A DNA stretch of 64,000 nt, from assembly GCF_000621205.1 (NCBI RefSeq), contig NZ_KK211226.1:96001-160000 (forward strand), read 5' to 3'. The notes under the pieces were generated by a model. The model did not search any database. It was given only the letters and a program-made list of their open reading frames with translations, and had not been told where the DNA came from. The first letter of the stretch is position 1, and every line of letters begins with the position of its first letter. Below, piece after piece: positions 54,793 to 62,795 of this stretch. A program made the position numbers and the translations under genes. Source of the stretch: Halotalea alkalilenta DSM 17697 (GTDB lineage: Bacteria; Pseudomonadota; Gammaproteobacteria; Pseudomonadales; Halomonadaceae).

Positions 54793-55293
54793 ATGAACGG
54801 ATCGACCGGCTCGATCGCATTCAACGCGCTGCTGCTGCTCGGCGCGCTGGCGGCCTTCTTCGCCGCCTCCGCGCTACCCAGCGGTAATGCGCCGGAAACC
54901 CTGCCTCCCGCAGCGCTGCCCCAAGCGGTCGCGGTGCTGGTCGGCGCACTCGCGGCGCTGTGCCTGGTACGCGAGCTGCGCGCCTGGCGCTATCGCCGCG
55001 CGGCCACCAAGGTCGCGGGACGCCGCAGCGCGACCGCGGGTGTTGCGCTGGTGGCGCTGATGGCGGCCTACGCGGCGGCGTTCGAGCCGCTTGGCTACCT
55101 GCTCAGCACCATGGGCTTCATCGTCGCCTGCGTGGTGATGCTGGGATTCGCCAGCCGCGCGCGCAACGACGACGAGGCGATTTTCTCCACCCGCAGCCTG
55201 GTGACGCTGGCGATCATCGCGATCGGGGTACCGGTCGCGGTCTATTGCGCTTTCACCTGGGGCTTCGAAGTCCCGCTGCCGACGCTACGCTGA
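54793..55293 (+). CDS. Tripartite tricarboxylate transporter small subunit (TctB), module 1
   Basis: A 166-residue four-helix membrane protein of the TctB family, the small permease subunit. Hydrophobic segments lie at about residues 9-27, 43-60, 80-100 and 103-120, with a further one near the C-terminus (LVTLAIIAIGVPVAVYCAF). TctB is poorly conserved; the position between tctC and tctA supports the call. Confidence 0.88.
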   Translation: MNGSTGSIAFNALLLLGALAAFFAASALPSGNAPETLPPAALPQAVAVLVGALAALCLVRELRAWRYRRAATKVAGRRSATAGVALVALMAAYAAAFEPLGYLLSTMGFIVACVVMLGFASRARNDDEAIFSTRSLVTLAIIAIGVPVAVYCAFTWGFEVPLPTLR

Positions 55294-55308
55294 TACCGGA
55301 GCCTCAAG

Positions 55309-56802
55309 ATGATCGAGAACTACCTCAATGGGCTGAGCATGATCAGCGACTGGGGCGTACTGCTGGCGATCGCCGCCGGTACGCTGCTTGGCGTGGTGAT
55401 CGGTGCGCTGCCAGGACTGACCTCGGCGATGGCGGTGGCGCTGCTGCTGCCGCTCACCTTCGGCATGCCGGCGGTGATGGGCGTCGGCATGCTGCTCGGC
55501 GTGCTCTGTGGCGCCGGCGCCGGTGGCGCGATCCCCTCGATACTGCTCAACATCCCGGGCTCTCCCGCCTCGGTGGCGACCTCGCTCGACGGCTTCCCGA
55601 TGGCGCGCAACGGAGAGGCGGGGCGGGCGCTCGGCATCGCCATCGTCGCCTCGTTCGTCGGCGGCATTGTCAGCGCAATACTGCTCAGCATGCTGGCGCC
55701 GCCGATCGCCGAGTTCGCGCTGCGCTTCGGCCCGGCCGAATACTTCGCGCTGAGCGTTTTCGGCCTGGTGATCATCGCCTCGGTCGCCAGCCAGTCGATG
55801 ATCAAGGGGCTGATCGCGGGACTGCTCGGGCTGTTCGCCGCCACCGTGGGGATGGACCCGATCACCGGCGTCGCCCGCTTCACCTTCGGCGAGCTGTCGC
55901 TGCTCACCGGCATCAGCCTGCTGCCCGCGCTGATCGGGCTGTTCGCGGTATCGCAGCTGATCAAGGATGCGATCGACTATGCCAACGTAGGCAGCCGCCA
56001 CGATGCGCCGATCGATGCGCTGCAGATCCGCACCGCGCGCCCCCGCTGGCGCGATACCTTCAGCCACTGGCGCGCGCTGCTCTCCGGGGTCGGGGTCGGT
56101 TCGGTGATCGGGCCGGTGCCAGGCGCGGGGGCCAGCATCGCCAGCCTGATCTCCTACGATCAGGCCAAGCGCTGGTCGAAGACCCCAGAGCGCTTCGGCA
56201 GCGGCAATCCTGAAGGCGTGGTCGCCACCGAGAGCTCCAACAACGCGATGATCGGCGGTTCGCTGATTCCGACCCTGGCGCTGGGCGTGCCGGGCGAAGC
56301 GGCCACCGCGGTGCTGCTGGGTGGGCTGCTGATCCAGGGCATCACCCCGGGGCCCGCGCTGTTCGCCGATCCGAGCGGCACCATCTATGGGATATTCCTC
56401 GCCTACCTGGTCGCGAACATATTCATGCTGCTGGTGATGTGGCTGGGTATCCGCTACTTCGTGCGCATCCTCGCGGTACCACGCAAGCTGCTGCTCGCCA
56501 CCGTCACCACCTTCTGCTTCATCGGGGTGTACGGCGTCGCCGGCGATATCTTCGACATCTGGCTGATGCTCGGCTTCGGCGTACTAGGCTACTTCCTCAA
56601 CCGCTACGGCTTCGGCACCGCGCCGCTGGTGCTCGGCCTGATCCTCGGGCCGATCGCCGAAGCCAACCTGCGCCGCGGCCTGCTGATCTTCGAAGGCGAC
56701 TGGAGCCCGTTCCTGACTCGCCCGATCAGCGCCACCTTCCTGTGCCTGGCGATCCTGCTGCTCACGCTCACCCTGTGGCAGAACCTGAGGAGCAGGGCAT
56801 GA
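55309..56802 (+). CDS. Tripartite tricarboxylate transporter large subunit (TctA), module 1
   Basis: The 497-residue, roughly 11-helix permease. Family signatures are GVVIGALPGLTSAMAVALL near residue 28, the repeat-like GSVIGPVPGAGASIASLISY, and ESSNNAMIGGSLIPTLALGV. It is driven by an ion gradient and works with TctB and the periplasmic TctC. Its TGA overlaps the start of the dehydrogenase gene. Confidence 0.95.
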   Translation: MIENYLNGLSMISDWGVLLAIAAGTLLGVVIGALPGLTSAMAVALLLPLTFGMPAVMGVGMLLGVLCGAGAGGAIPSILLNIPGSPASVATSLDGFPMARNGEAGRALGIAIVASFVGGIVSAILLSMLAPPIAEFALRFGPAEYFALSVFGLVIIASVASQSMIKGLIAGLLGLFAATVGMDPITGVARFTFGELSLLTGISLLPALIGLFAVSQLIKDAIDYANVGSRHDAPIDALQIRTARPRWRDTFSHWRALLSGVGVGSVIGPVPGAGASIASLISYDQAKRWSKTPERFGSGNPEGVVATESSNNAMIGGSLIPTLALGVPGEAATAVLLGGLLIQGITPGPALFADPSGTIYGIFLAYLVANIFMLLVMWLGIRYFVRILAVPRKLLLATVTTFCFIGVYGVAGDIFDIWLMLGFGVLGYFLNRYGFGTAPLVLGLILGPIAEANLRRGLLIFEGDWSPFLTRPISATFLCLAILLLTLTLWQNLRSRA

Positions 56803-57812
56803 TCGAGATCGCCCTCGAGCAGCTGCGAGCCACCCTCGAGCGGGCCTTGCTGCGCGCCGGCGTCCCGGCGCCCGTGGCCTCGATCTGCGCTCGCGTGCAT
56901 AGCGAAAGCACCCGCGACGGCGTCGCCTCCCATGGCATAGGGCGAATTCCACGCTTGATCGAGTTCATCCAGCGCGGCTGGGTCGATCCCAAGGCGAAGC
57001 CGAGCCTGGTACAGGCGCTATCGACCATTGAAGTCTACGACGCCGGCTTCGGCCTCGGTGTACCCAACGCGCTGTTCGCGACCGAGCGCGCGATGGCGCT
57101 CGCCACCGCGCATGGCCTCGGCATCGTCGCGCTGCGCGATACCACTCACTGGATGCGCGGCGGAAGCTACGCCTGGCATGCGGTGGAGCGGGGCTTCGCT
57201 GCGATCATGTGGACCAACACCGAATCGGTGATGCCCGCCTGGGGCGCCAAGGATCCATGCATCGGCAACAATCCGCTGGTGATGGGCGTGCCACGCTCGA
57301 ACGGGCCGTCGCTGGTGCTCGATATGGCGCAGTCGCAATTCTCCTATGGCGCCCTCGATCGCGCCGCCGCGGCGGGAGAGCAGCTTTCGGTCGATGGTGG
57401 CTTCGATGCAACGGGGCGGCCGAGCCGCGATCCCGAAGCGATCCTCGCCACCCGGCGCCTGCTGCCCGCTGGCCACTGGAAAGGCTCGGGCCTCGCGATC
57501 CTGCTCGATGCGCTTGGCGCAATGCTCGCCCAAGGCCGCCCCAGCCACCGGATCGATTCGATCGAGCGCGGCAGCAGCAGCGGCTGTTGCCAAGTATTCA
57601 TGCTGTTCGACCCGACCCATCTCGGCGGGCGTGACGCCTGCGAAGCGATCGCCGACGGCATCGCCGCCCATATCGACGCCAGCGCCGCGCTCGACCCCCA
57701 ACGCCCGCCCCGCACCCCCGGCGCCGGCTCGCGCCGGGATGCGGGAACTACCCATGTAGCGGTGGATGAGTCGCTATGGCGGGAGATAAAGCGGCTCGCC
57801 GCTGGTACTTAG
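56799..57812 (+). CDS. Ldh family NAD(P)-dependent oxidoreductase
   Basis: A 337-residue enzyme of the malate/L-lactate dehydrogenase (YlbC/DlgD/ComC) family, which uses NAD(P)H to reduce 2-oxo acids. Marks are SHGIGRIPRLIEFI, HWMRGGSYAWHAVERG, NNPLVMGVP and GHWKGSGLAILLDAL. The start (ATG at 56799) overlaps the tctA stop. The family includes 2,3-diketogulonate and ureidoglycolate enzymes; here a keto-sugar acid from the glucarate route is a reasonable guess. The C-terminal tail ends at repeat DNA. Confidence 0.9.
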   Translation: MIEIALEQLRATLERALLRAGVPAPVASICARVHSESTRDGVASHGIGRIPRLIEFIQRGWVDPKAKPSLVQALSTIEVYDAGFGLGVPNALFATERAMALATAHGLGIVALRDTTHWMRGGSYAWHAVERGFAAIMWTNTESVMPAWGAKDPCIGNNPLVMGVPRSNGPSLVLDMAQSQFSYGALDRAAAAGEQLSVDGGFDATGRPSRDPEAILATRRLLPAGHWKGSGLAILLDALGAMLAQGRPSHRIDSIERGSSSGCCQVFMLFDPTHLGGRDACEAIADGIAAHIDASAALDPQRPPRTPGAGSRRDAGTTHVAVDESLWREIKRLAAGT

Positions 57813-57826
57813 CATTCATTTCACTC

Positions 57827-57907
57827 CCCGTTCGTCCCGAGCGGCGCCCACGCGTCAAGATCGAGCACCAGCTCGGCAACGGGGGCGTCAGTCGAGGGAT
57901 CGAGCGG
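57827..57907. repeat. Dispersed repeat type A, copy 1
   Basis: About 81 bp from cccgttcgtcccgagcgg to gatcgagcgg. It is the first of five copies in the gene-free stretch 57813-58700. Confidence 0.8.
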
Positions 57908-57916
57908 CCCAATAAG

Positions 57917-57997
57917 CCCGTTCGTCCCGAGCGGCGCCCACGCGCCAAGATCGAGCACCGGCTCGGCAACGGGGGCGCCAGTCGAGGGATCGAACGG
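57917..57997. repeat. Dispersed repeat type A, copy 2
   Basis: Follows copy 1 directly, 10 bp apart, with the same ends; differs from copy 1 at a few positions. Confidence 0.8.
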
Positions 57998-58025
57998 CGG
58001 CGGTGAGGCCGTGGTTCGAGATACT

Positions 58026-58070
58026 TCCGAGCATCCTGAGCGAGCGAAGCGAGCCGAAGGGCACGAGCGG
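58026..58070. repeat. Dispersed repeat type B, copy 1
   Basis: Core gagcgaagcgagccgaagg, same as at 11-57. It precedes type A copy 3. Confidence 0.8.
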
Positions 58071-58113
58071 TATCGAAGCGTCCTCGGGCGCTAGCCGCAA
58101 TCGGCCCAACAAG

Positions 58114-58194
58114 CCCGTTCGTCCCGAGCGGCGCCCACGCGCCAAGATCGAATCTCGGCTCGGCAACGGGGGCGCCAGTCGAGGGATCGTGCGG
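58114..58194. repeat. Dispersed repeat type A, copy 3
   Basis: Same length and ends as the other A copies, but with gatcgaatctcgg in the middle, a variant shared with copy 5. Confidence 0.8.
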
Positions 58195-58239
58195 CGGCGG
58201 TAAGGCCGTGGTTCGACCGCCCTCGTTCCTCGGGCGCTA

Positions 58240-58284
58240 TCCGAGCATCCTGAGCGAGCGAAGCGAGTCGAAGGGCACGAGCGG
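58240..58284. repeat. Dispersed repeat type B, copy 2
   Basis: Core gagcgaagcgagtcgaagg (one base different from copy 1). It precedes type A copy 4. Confidence 0.8.
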
Positions 58285-58327
58285 ATGTCAGGACGTTCTC
58301 GCTCCTCACCACCAACGGGTCAACAAA

Positions 58328-58408
58328 CCCGTTCGTCCCGAGCGGCGCCCACGCGCCAAGATCGAGCACCAGCTCGGCAACGGGGGCGCCTGTCGAGGGA
58401 TCGAGCGG
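58328..58408. repeat. Dispersed repeat type A, copy 4
   Basis: Resembles copies 1 and 2 (gatcgagcaccagctcgg in the middle). A unit like those of the 32-bp array (ctcaccacgagcgg) lies at 58451-58464, linking the two repeat types. Confidence 0.8.
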
Positions 58409-58492
58409 CGGCGGTGAGGCCGTGGTTCGACAGCCCTCGTTCCTCGGGCGCTCACCACGAGCGGGGGTGGCTAGTTCGTTTCTCACTGGCTA

Positions 58493-58537
58493 TCCGAGCA
58501 TCCTGAGCGAGCGAAGCGAGCCGAAGGGCACGAGCGG
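58493..58537. repeat. Dispersed repeat type B, copy 3
   Basis: Identical in its core to copy 1, followed by the same tatcgaagcgtcctcggg stretch that follows copy 1, so the B-A pair (58026-58194 and 58493-58664) is duplicated as a block. Confidence 0.8.
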
Positions 58538-58580
58538 TATCGAAGCGTCCTCGGGCGCTAGCCGCAATCGGCCCAACAAG

Positions 58581-58664
58581 CCCGTTCGTCCCGAGCGGCG
58601 CCGATACGCGCTGGGATCGAATCTCGGCTCGGCAACGGGGGCGCCTGTCGAGGGATCGTGCGGC
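58581..58664. repeat. Dispersed repeat type A, copy 5
   Basis: The variant with gatcgaatctcgg like copy 3. It ends the repeat cluster. No gene lies between 57813 and 58877; the rest holds the operator at 58737. Confidence 0.8.
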
Positions 58665-58736
58665 GGCGCTGGGTCGAGTATTTCGTCTTATCTTGACCTT
58701 CGTCCTATGTGAGAGCGGATATCGCGATGATACTTT

Positions 58737-58754
58737 TTGTCATACATATGACAA
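58737..58754. promoter_or_regulatory. GntR-type operator upstream of module 2 (site O2)
   Basis: ttgtcata-ca-tatgacaa, a perfect 8-2-8 palindrome. It lies 123 bp before tctC of module 2 and matches the site before gudD. The size and TTGT...ACAA form fit FadR/GntR dimers of the FCD class; the gntR gene is at 62032. Confidence 0.7.
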
Positions 58755-58877
58755 CACACTTACAGGTTGAAAGGAGTCATTCACCCGCCAGACATCACTC
58801 TCGATCGAAGGGTTACGCCAAGGGACAGCGCTGGAATTTCGGTGACACGAGCATTCATCCGATGAAGAGGAACAGCA

Positions 58878-59870
58878 ATGAGAACCAAGCCGGCTACGCT
58901 GCTGACCGCGACGATGATCACAGCGGCCACATTGACACTTTCTCTTCTCCCACCGCCTGCGCAAGCGCAGGAATTCAGAGGGCCGGTGCGCATCGTCGTC
59001 CCCTTCGCGCCCGGCGGCACTTCGGACATTCTCGCCAGGCATATCGCCCCCAGGCTTTCGGATGAGATCGGCCAGCCGGTCATCGTCGAGAACAAAGCCG
59101 GGGCTGGCGGCAACATAGGTGCCGATTTCGTCGCCAAGGCGGCTCCCAATGGGCACACGCTGCTGCTTTCCGACCTGACCGCGCTACTCGCGGCTCCCAG
59201 CGTGTTGAGTGGGATTTCCTATGACATCGAGAAGGATCTCGAACCGGTCACGATGGTTTCCTACTCACCCTACGTACTAGGCGTCGCCCAGCGACATTCG
59301 TTCCCGAGCTTCGATGAGCTGGTCGAATACTCTCGCGAGAATCCGGGCGGCCTGTCGGTCGCGACTTCCGGCGTGGGCGCCAACAACCACATCACCTCGG
59401 AACGGCTGAGCCACGGCCTGGACCTGGATTGGAACATCATCGCCTATCGCGGTGGATCCGACGCCACCAGGGCAGTGGTCTCAGGGGAAACCGACATGCT
59501 GCTCAACGGCACCACGGCTTCATTGCCCTTCGCCTTGAGTGGCCAGATGACGCCTCTCGCCGTGACCGGGGAGGAAAGGCTGCCCGAGCTTCCGGACACG
59601 CCCACTTTCCGCGAGCTCGGCCTGCCGGGGGAAATGGATGGAACCTACCAGGCCATCCTGATCACCGCCGGCAGCCCGCCTGAGATCATCGACAGACTGC
59701 ATCGTGCGCTGGTCGAGATCCTCGACGAGGAAGAGATGCGCGGCAGAATCGCTGAGCAGGGCGGCATCGCAACGCCTTCGAGCTCGCGAGAAGAGGTGAG
59801 CGAGTGGATGAAGGCACAAAAAAGCGAGCTGGCGAGCTTCATCGAGGAGAGCCAGCTGGCCGAGCGCTGA
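58878..59870 (+). CDS. Tripartite tricarboxylate transporter substrate-binding protein (TctC), module 2
   Basis: A 330-residue Bug/TctC protein. The signal peptide is LTATMITAATLTLSLLPPPA with cleavage after AQA at about residue 31. Marks are RIVVPFAPGGTSDILARHI, VENKAGAGGNIGADFVAKA and VATSGVGANNH. It is only a distant paralogue of the module 1 protein, so it may bind a different diacid. It heads tctCBA of module 2 downstream of operator O2. Confidence 0.93.
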   Translation: MRTKPATLLTATMITAATLTLSLLPPPAQAQEFRGPVRIVVPFAPGGTSDILARHIAPRLSDEIGQPVIVENKAGAGGNIGADFVAKAAPNGHTLLLSDLTALLAAPSVLSGISYDIEKDLEPVTMVSYSPYVLGVAQRHSFPSFDELVEYSRENPGGLSVATSGVGANNHITSERLSHGLDLDWNIIAYRGGSDATRAVVSGETDMLLNGTTASLPFALSGQMTPLAVTGEERLPELPDTPTFRELGLPGEMDGTYQAILITAGSPPEIIDRLHRALVEILDEEEMRGRIAEQGGIATPSSSREEVSEWMKAQKSELASFIEESQLAER

Positions 59871-59989
59871 CCCTAGCGCATCTATCTAGGATTACTTTCA
59901 CTCATCTCCATTTTTCCCCGATGCCTATGCATGGCTGAAACGCTGAGCATGCATAGGCGCTCCCCTCAAGCTCATGCAGACCGCCGACG

Positions 59990-60436
59990 ATGAAATCATT
60001 GCTCAAGAGAGATTTTATTGCTGGTATCGCCTGTCTCGTCATCGCCGCGTTCGTAGTGTGGTATGGACAGGACTACTCCTATGGCAACTTGAACAATATG
60101 GGACCGGGATATCTCCCTCGAATCCTCGGAATCGCCCTGTCGATCTGCGGGATACTGACCATTCTCGGCGCGATCAACTCGATGGAGAGGGTCCCCCGCA
60201 TCAACGTAAGGGCGCTGGTTTTCGTCACCCTCGGCATTCTCACCTTCGCCTTCACCATGAACCGGATCGGGATGCTACCCGCCACTTTCCTGCTCATTCA
60301 CATCAGCGCGCTGAGTGAATCTCCCTACAGAATATTTCGAACCCTGGCCCTCTCGCTGTCGCTCTGCCTGCTCTCCTACCTGATTTTCATCTTCGGACTC
60401 AACATGCCCATCCGGCTGCATCCCTGGAGTTTCTGA
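59990..60436 (+). CDS. Tripartite tricarboxylate transporter small subunit (TctB), module 2
   Basis: A 148-residue TctB-family membrane protein with four hydrophobic segments (residues about 9-25, 43-62, 77-95 and 115-138). It carries the typical GPGYLPRILGIALSICGIL segment near residue 37. Its stop overlaps the start of tctA by one base. The gap to tctC is 119 bp. Confidence 0.92.
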   Translation: MKSLLKRDFIAGIACLVIAAFVVWYGQDYSYGNLNNMGPGYLPRILGIALSICGILTILGAINSMERVPRINVRALVFVTLGILTFAFTMNRIGMLPATFLLIHISALSESPYRIFRTLALSLSLCLLSYLIFIFGLNMPIRLHPWSF

Positions 60437-61947
60437 TGGAACTTTTCGACAATATCTTGCTGGGATTCAGCGTCGCGTTCACGCTGGACAACCTGCTCTA
60501 TTGCGCGCTCGGCGTGACCATCGGCATGTTCATCGGCGTAATTCCGGGCGTTGGCCACCTGGCGGCGATTTCGATGCTGCTGCCGCTGACCTTCTACGTC
60601 CCGCCGACGACCGCGCTGGTGATGCTGGCCGGGATCTACTACGGCGCGCAGTACGGTGGATCGACCGCCTCGATACTCCTCAACCTGCCCGGGACACCGG
60701 CCTCGGCGGTGGTGTGCCTGGATGGCTATCCGATGGCACAGAACGGCCGCGGCGGCGTCGCCCTGCTGATGACCACGCTCGCCTCGTTCGTCGGCAGCTT
60801 CATCACCGTGTTCGTGCTGGCCGCCTTCGCTCCGCCCCTGGCTGCTTTCGCGGTCTCGTTCAACTCGGCCGACTACTTCTCGATGATGCTGCTGGGCCTG
60901 GTGGCCGCGGCCATCCTGGTGCAGGGAAGCCCCGCCAAAGGCGCCGCCGCGGTGATCATCGGGCTGATTCTCGGCATGGTCGGCACCGACGTGAACACCG
61001 GCGTGCAGCGATATACCTTCGGCTTCTCCTTTCTCTACGACGGCATCAACATCGTCGCCATCGCCATGGGCATATTCGGTATCGCCGAAGTGATCGCCAA
61101 CGTCGGCAAGATCAAGGGAGCCCAGAACGATCACAAGATCACCCTGAGATCGCTGATCCCCACCGCGCAGGATCTCAAGCAGAGCATCATGCCGATGCTG
61201 CGCGGCACGGGCATAGGCACCGGCATCGGTATCCTTCCAGGCACCGGCACGTCGATCGCCTCCTTCCTCGCCTATGCGATCGAAAAAAGGGTCTCCCGCG
61301 ATCCGAAGAAATTCGGCAAGGGCGCCATCGAGGGCATCACCGCGCCAGAGAGCGCCAACAATGCCGCCGCCCAGTCCGCCTTCATTCCCACCCTGACGTT
61401 GGGCATCCCGGGCGACGCGGTCATGGCACTGATGCTGGGTGCGCTACTCATTCACGGCATAGCGCCAGGCCCCAACGTGATCACCGACAACCCGGGGCTC
61501 TTCTGGGGATTGGTGGTGAGCTTCTTGATCGGCAACGTGCTGCTGCTGATCCTCAACATTCCACTGGTCGGTGTCTGGGTCAGGCTGCTCAAGATTCCCT
61601 ATCCGCTGCTCTATCCCTCGATCATCCTGTTCATCGCCATCGGTGTTTACAGCATCAACTACTCGCACCTGGACATCGTGCTGGTGGCCTTTTTCGGCCT
61701 CGTCGGATGCCTGCTGCTGGTGCTCGGATTCGAACCCGCGCCGCTGTTGCTCGGCTACATCCTGGGGCCGATGATAGAAGAGAACTTTCGCCGCACCCTG
61801 CTGATCAGCCGGGGCGATATGATGGTCTTTCTCGAAAGGCCGGTCAGCGCTACCTTCCTCGCGCTCTGCCTTTTCCTGCTCATATGGTCGATCCACTCTT
61901 CCAGCAAAGAGCGGCGAATCCGAAAAAGAATCGAGTCCTCGCGGTGA
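60436..61947 (+). CDS. Tripartite tricarboxylate transporter large subunit (TctA), module 2
   Basis: A 503-residue permease. Signatures are GMFIGVIPGVGHLAAISMLL, YYGAQYGGSTASILLNLPGT, GIGTGIGILPGTGTSIASFL and APESANNAAAQSAFIPTLTL. It is clearly related to the module 1 TctA but diverged. It is last in the tctCBA row; the regulator gene follows 84 bp later. Confidence 0.95.
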   Translation: MELFDNILLGFSVAFTLDNLLYCALGVTIGMFIGVIPGVGHLAAISMLLPLTFYVPPTTALVMLAGIYYGAQYGGSTASILLNLPGTPASAVVCLDGYPMAQNGRGGVALLMTTLASFVGSFITVFVLAAFAPPLAAFAVSFNSADYFSMMLLGLVAAAILVQGSPAKGAAAVIIGLILGMVGTDVNTGVQRYTFGFSFLYDGINIVAIAMGIFGIAEVIANVGKIKGAQNDHKITLRSLIPTAQDLKQSIMPMLRGTGIGTGIGILPGTGTSIASFLAYAIEKRVSRDPKKFGKGAIEGITAPESANNAAAQSAFIPTLTLGIPGDAVMALMLGALLIHGIAPGPNVITDNPGLFWGLVVSFLIGNVLLLILNIPLVGVWVRLLKIPYPLLYPSIILFIAIGVYSINYSHLDIVLVAFFGLVGCLLLVLGFEPAPLLLGYILGPMIEENFRRTLLISRGDMMVFLERPVSATFLALCLFLLIWSIHSSSKERRIRKRIESSR

Positions 61948-62031
61948 CATCAGCGCCTGCGCATGCCCGGCAACGGTGTGCTGCACTGCGGCAATGCCAT
62001 ATCATGACAGCCGAATTCGAGGAGATCCGAT

Positions 62032-62766
62032 ATGGCAGTTTCACGGCGCGATGAGATCGCCGGGCGACGCAGGGGCAGCCTTTCGTCCCATGTCGCCGAT
62101 GCGATCGAGGAGATGATCCAGAGCGAGGAGTTCGACGTCGGCGACAAGCTGCCCACCGAGAGCGAGCTCGGGAGGATGTTCGACGTCAGCCGCACCGTGA
62201 TCCGCGAAGCGGTTTCCCACCTCAAGTCGCTCGGCGTGGTCGAGTCGCGCCGGGGAGTGGGGGCATTCATCCGCCGCCGGCATGCCGGCGGGGCCTTCCT
62301 GTCCCGCGGGCTGTCTCCCAGCACCGCCGACGAGATTCTCCAGCTGCTCGAATTTCGCCTGCCGATCGAGATCGAGGCCGCGGGCCTGGCCGCCCAGCGT
62401 CGAACCGATGCCGACCTCGCCGCGCTCGCCGCGAGCCTGGAGAAGTTCGCCTCGCCACTCGATGACAATCTCGCCCGGCGTGAAGACTTCGAGTTCCACC
62501 GTCTGATCGGCGCCGCCGCTCGCAATCCGGTCTTCGTCGCTTTCTACGACTCTCTCGGCGAGGCGCTGGTGCCACGCTCCCACGTCAGCGAGCTGGTGAT
62601 CCAGGCGCGGATCAAGCGCTACCTCGAGCAGGTGCTCGGGGAGCACCGCCAGATCTTCGCGCGCATCGAGGCCGCCGACGCCGAAGGCGCCCGCGCGGCG
62701 ATGCGTGAGCACCTCAGGCGCAGCTTCGAGCTCTACCGCTCGCGGGTCGAGCCGGAGAACGCCTGA
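62032..62766 (+). CDS. GntR family transcriptional regulator, FCD domain
   Basis: A 244-residue regulator. The N-terminal winged helix has LPTESELGRMFDVSRTVIRE (about residues 42-61) and the C-terminal FCD domain has FEFHRLIGAAARNP with metal-binding Asp/His positions and EHRQIFARIEAADAEGARAA. An aggag site precedes the ATG. FCD members usually repress sugar-acid operons and respond to the acid. It stands between tctA and the second gudD and is the best candidate for binding both operator sites. Confidence 0.93.
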   Translation: MAVSRRDEIAGRRRGSLSSHVADAIEEMIQSEEFDVGDKLPTESELGRMFDVSRTVIREAVSHLKSLGVVESRRGVGAFIRRRHAGGAFLSRGLSPSTADEILQLLEFRLPIEIEAAGLAAQRRTDADLAALAASLEKFASPLDDNLARREDFEFHRLIGAAARNPVFVAFYDSLGEALVPRSHVSELVIQARIKRYLEQVLGEHRQIFARIEAADAEGARAAMREHLRRSFELYRSRVEPENA

Positions 62767-62795
62767 CGCTCTCCGGCGCTCAGCGAGCCCTCTCT

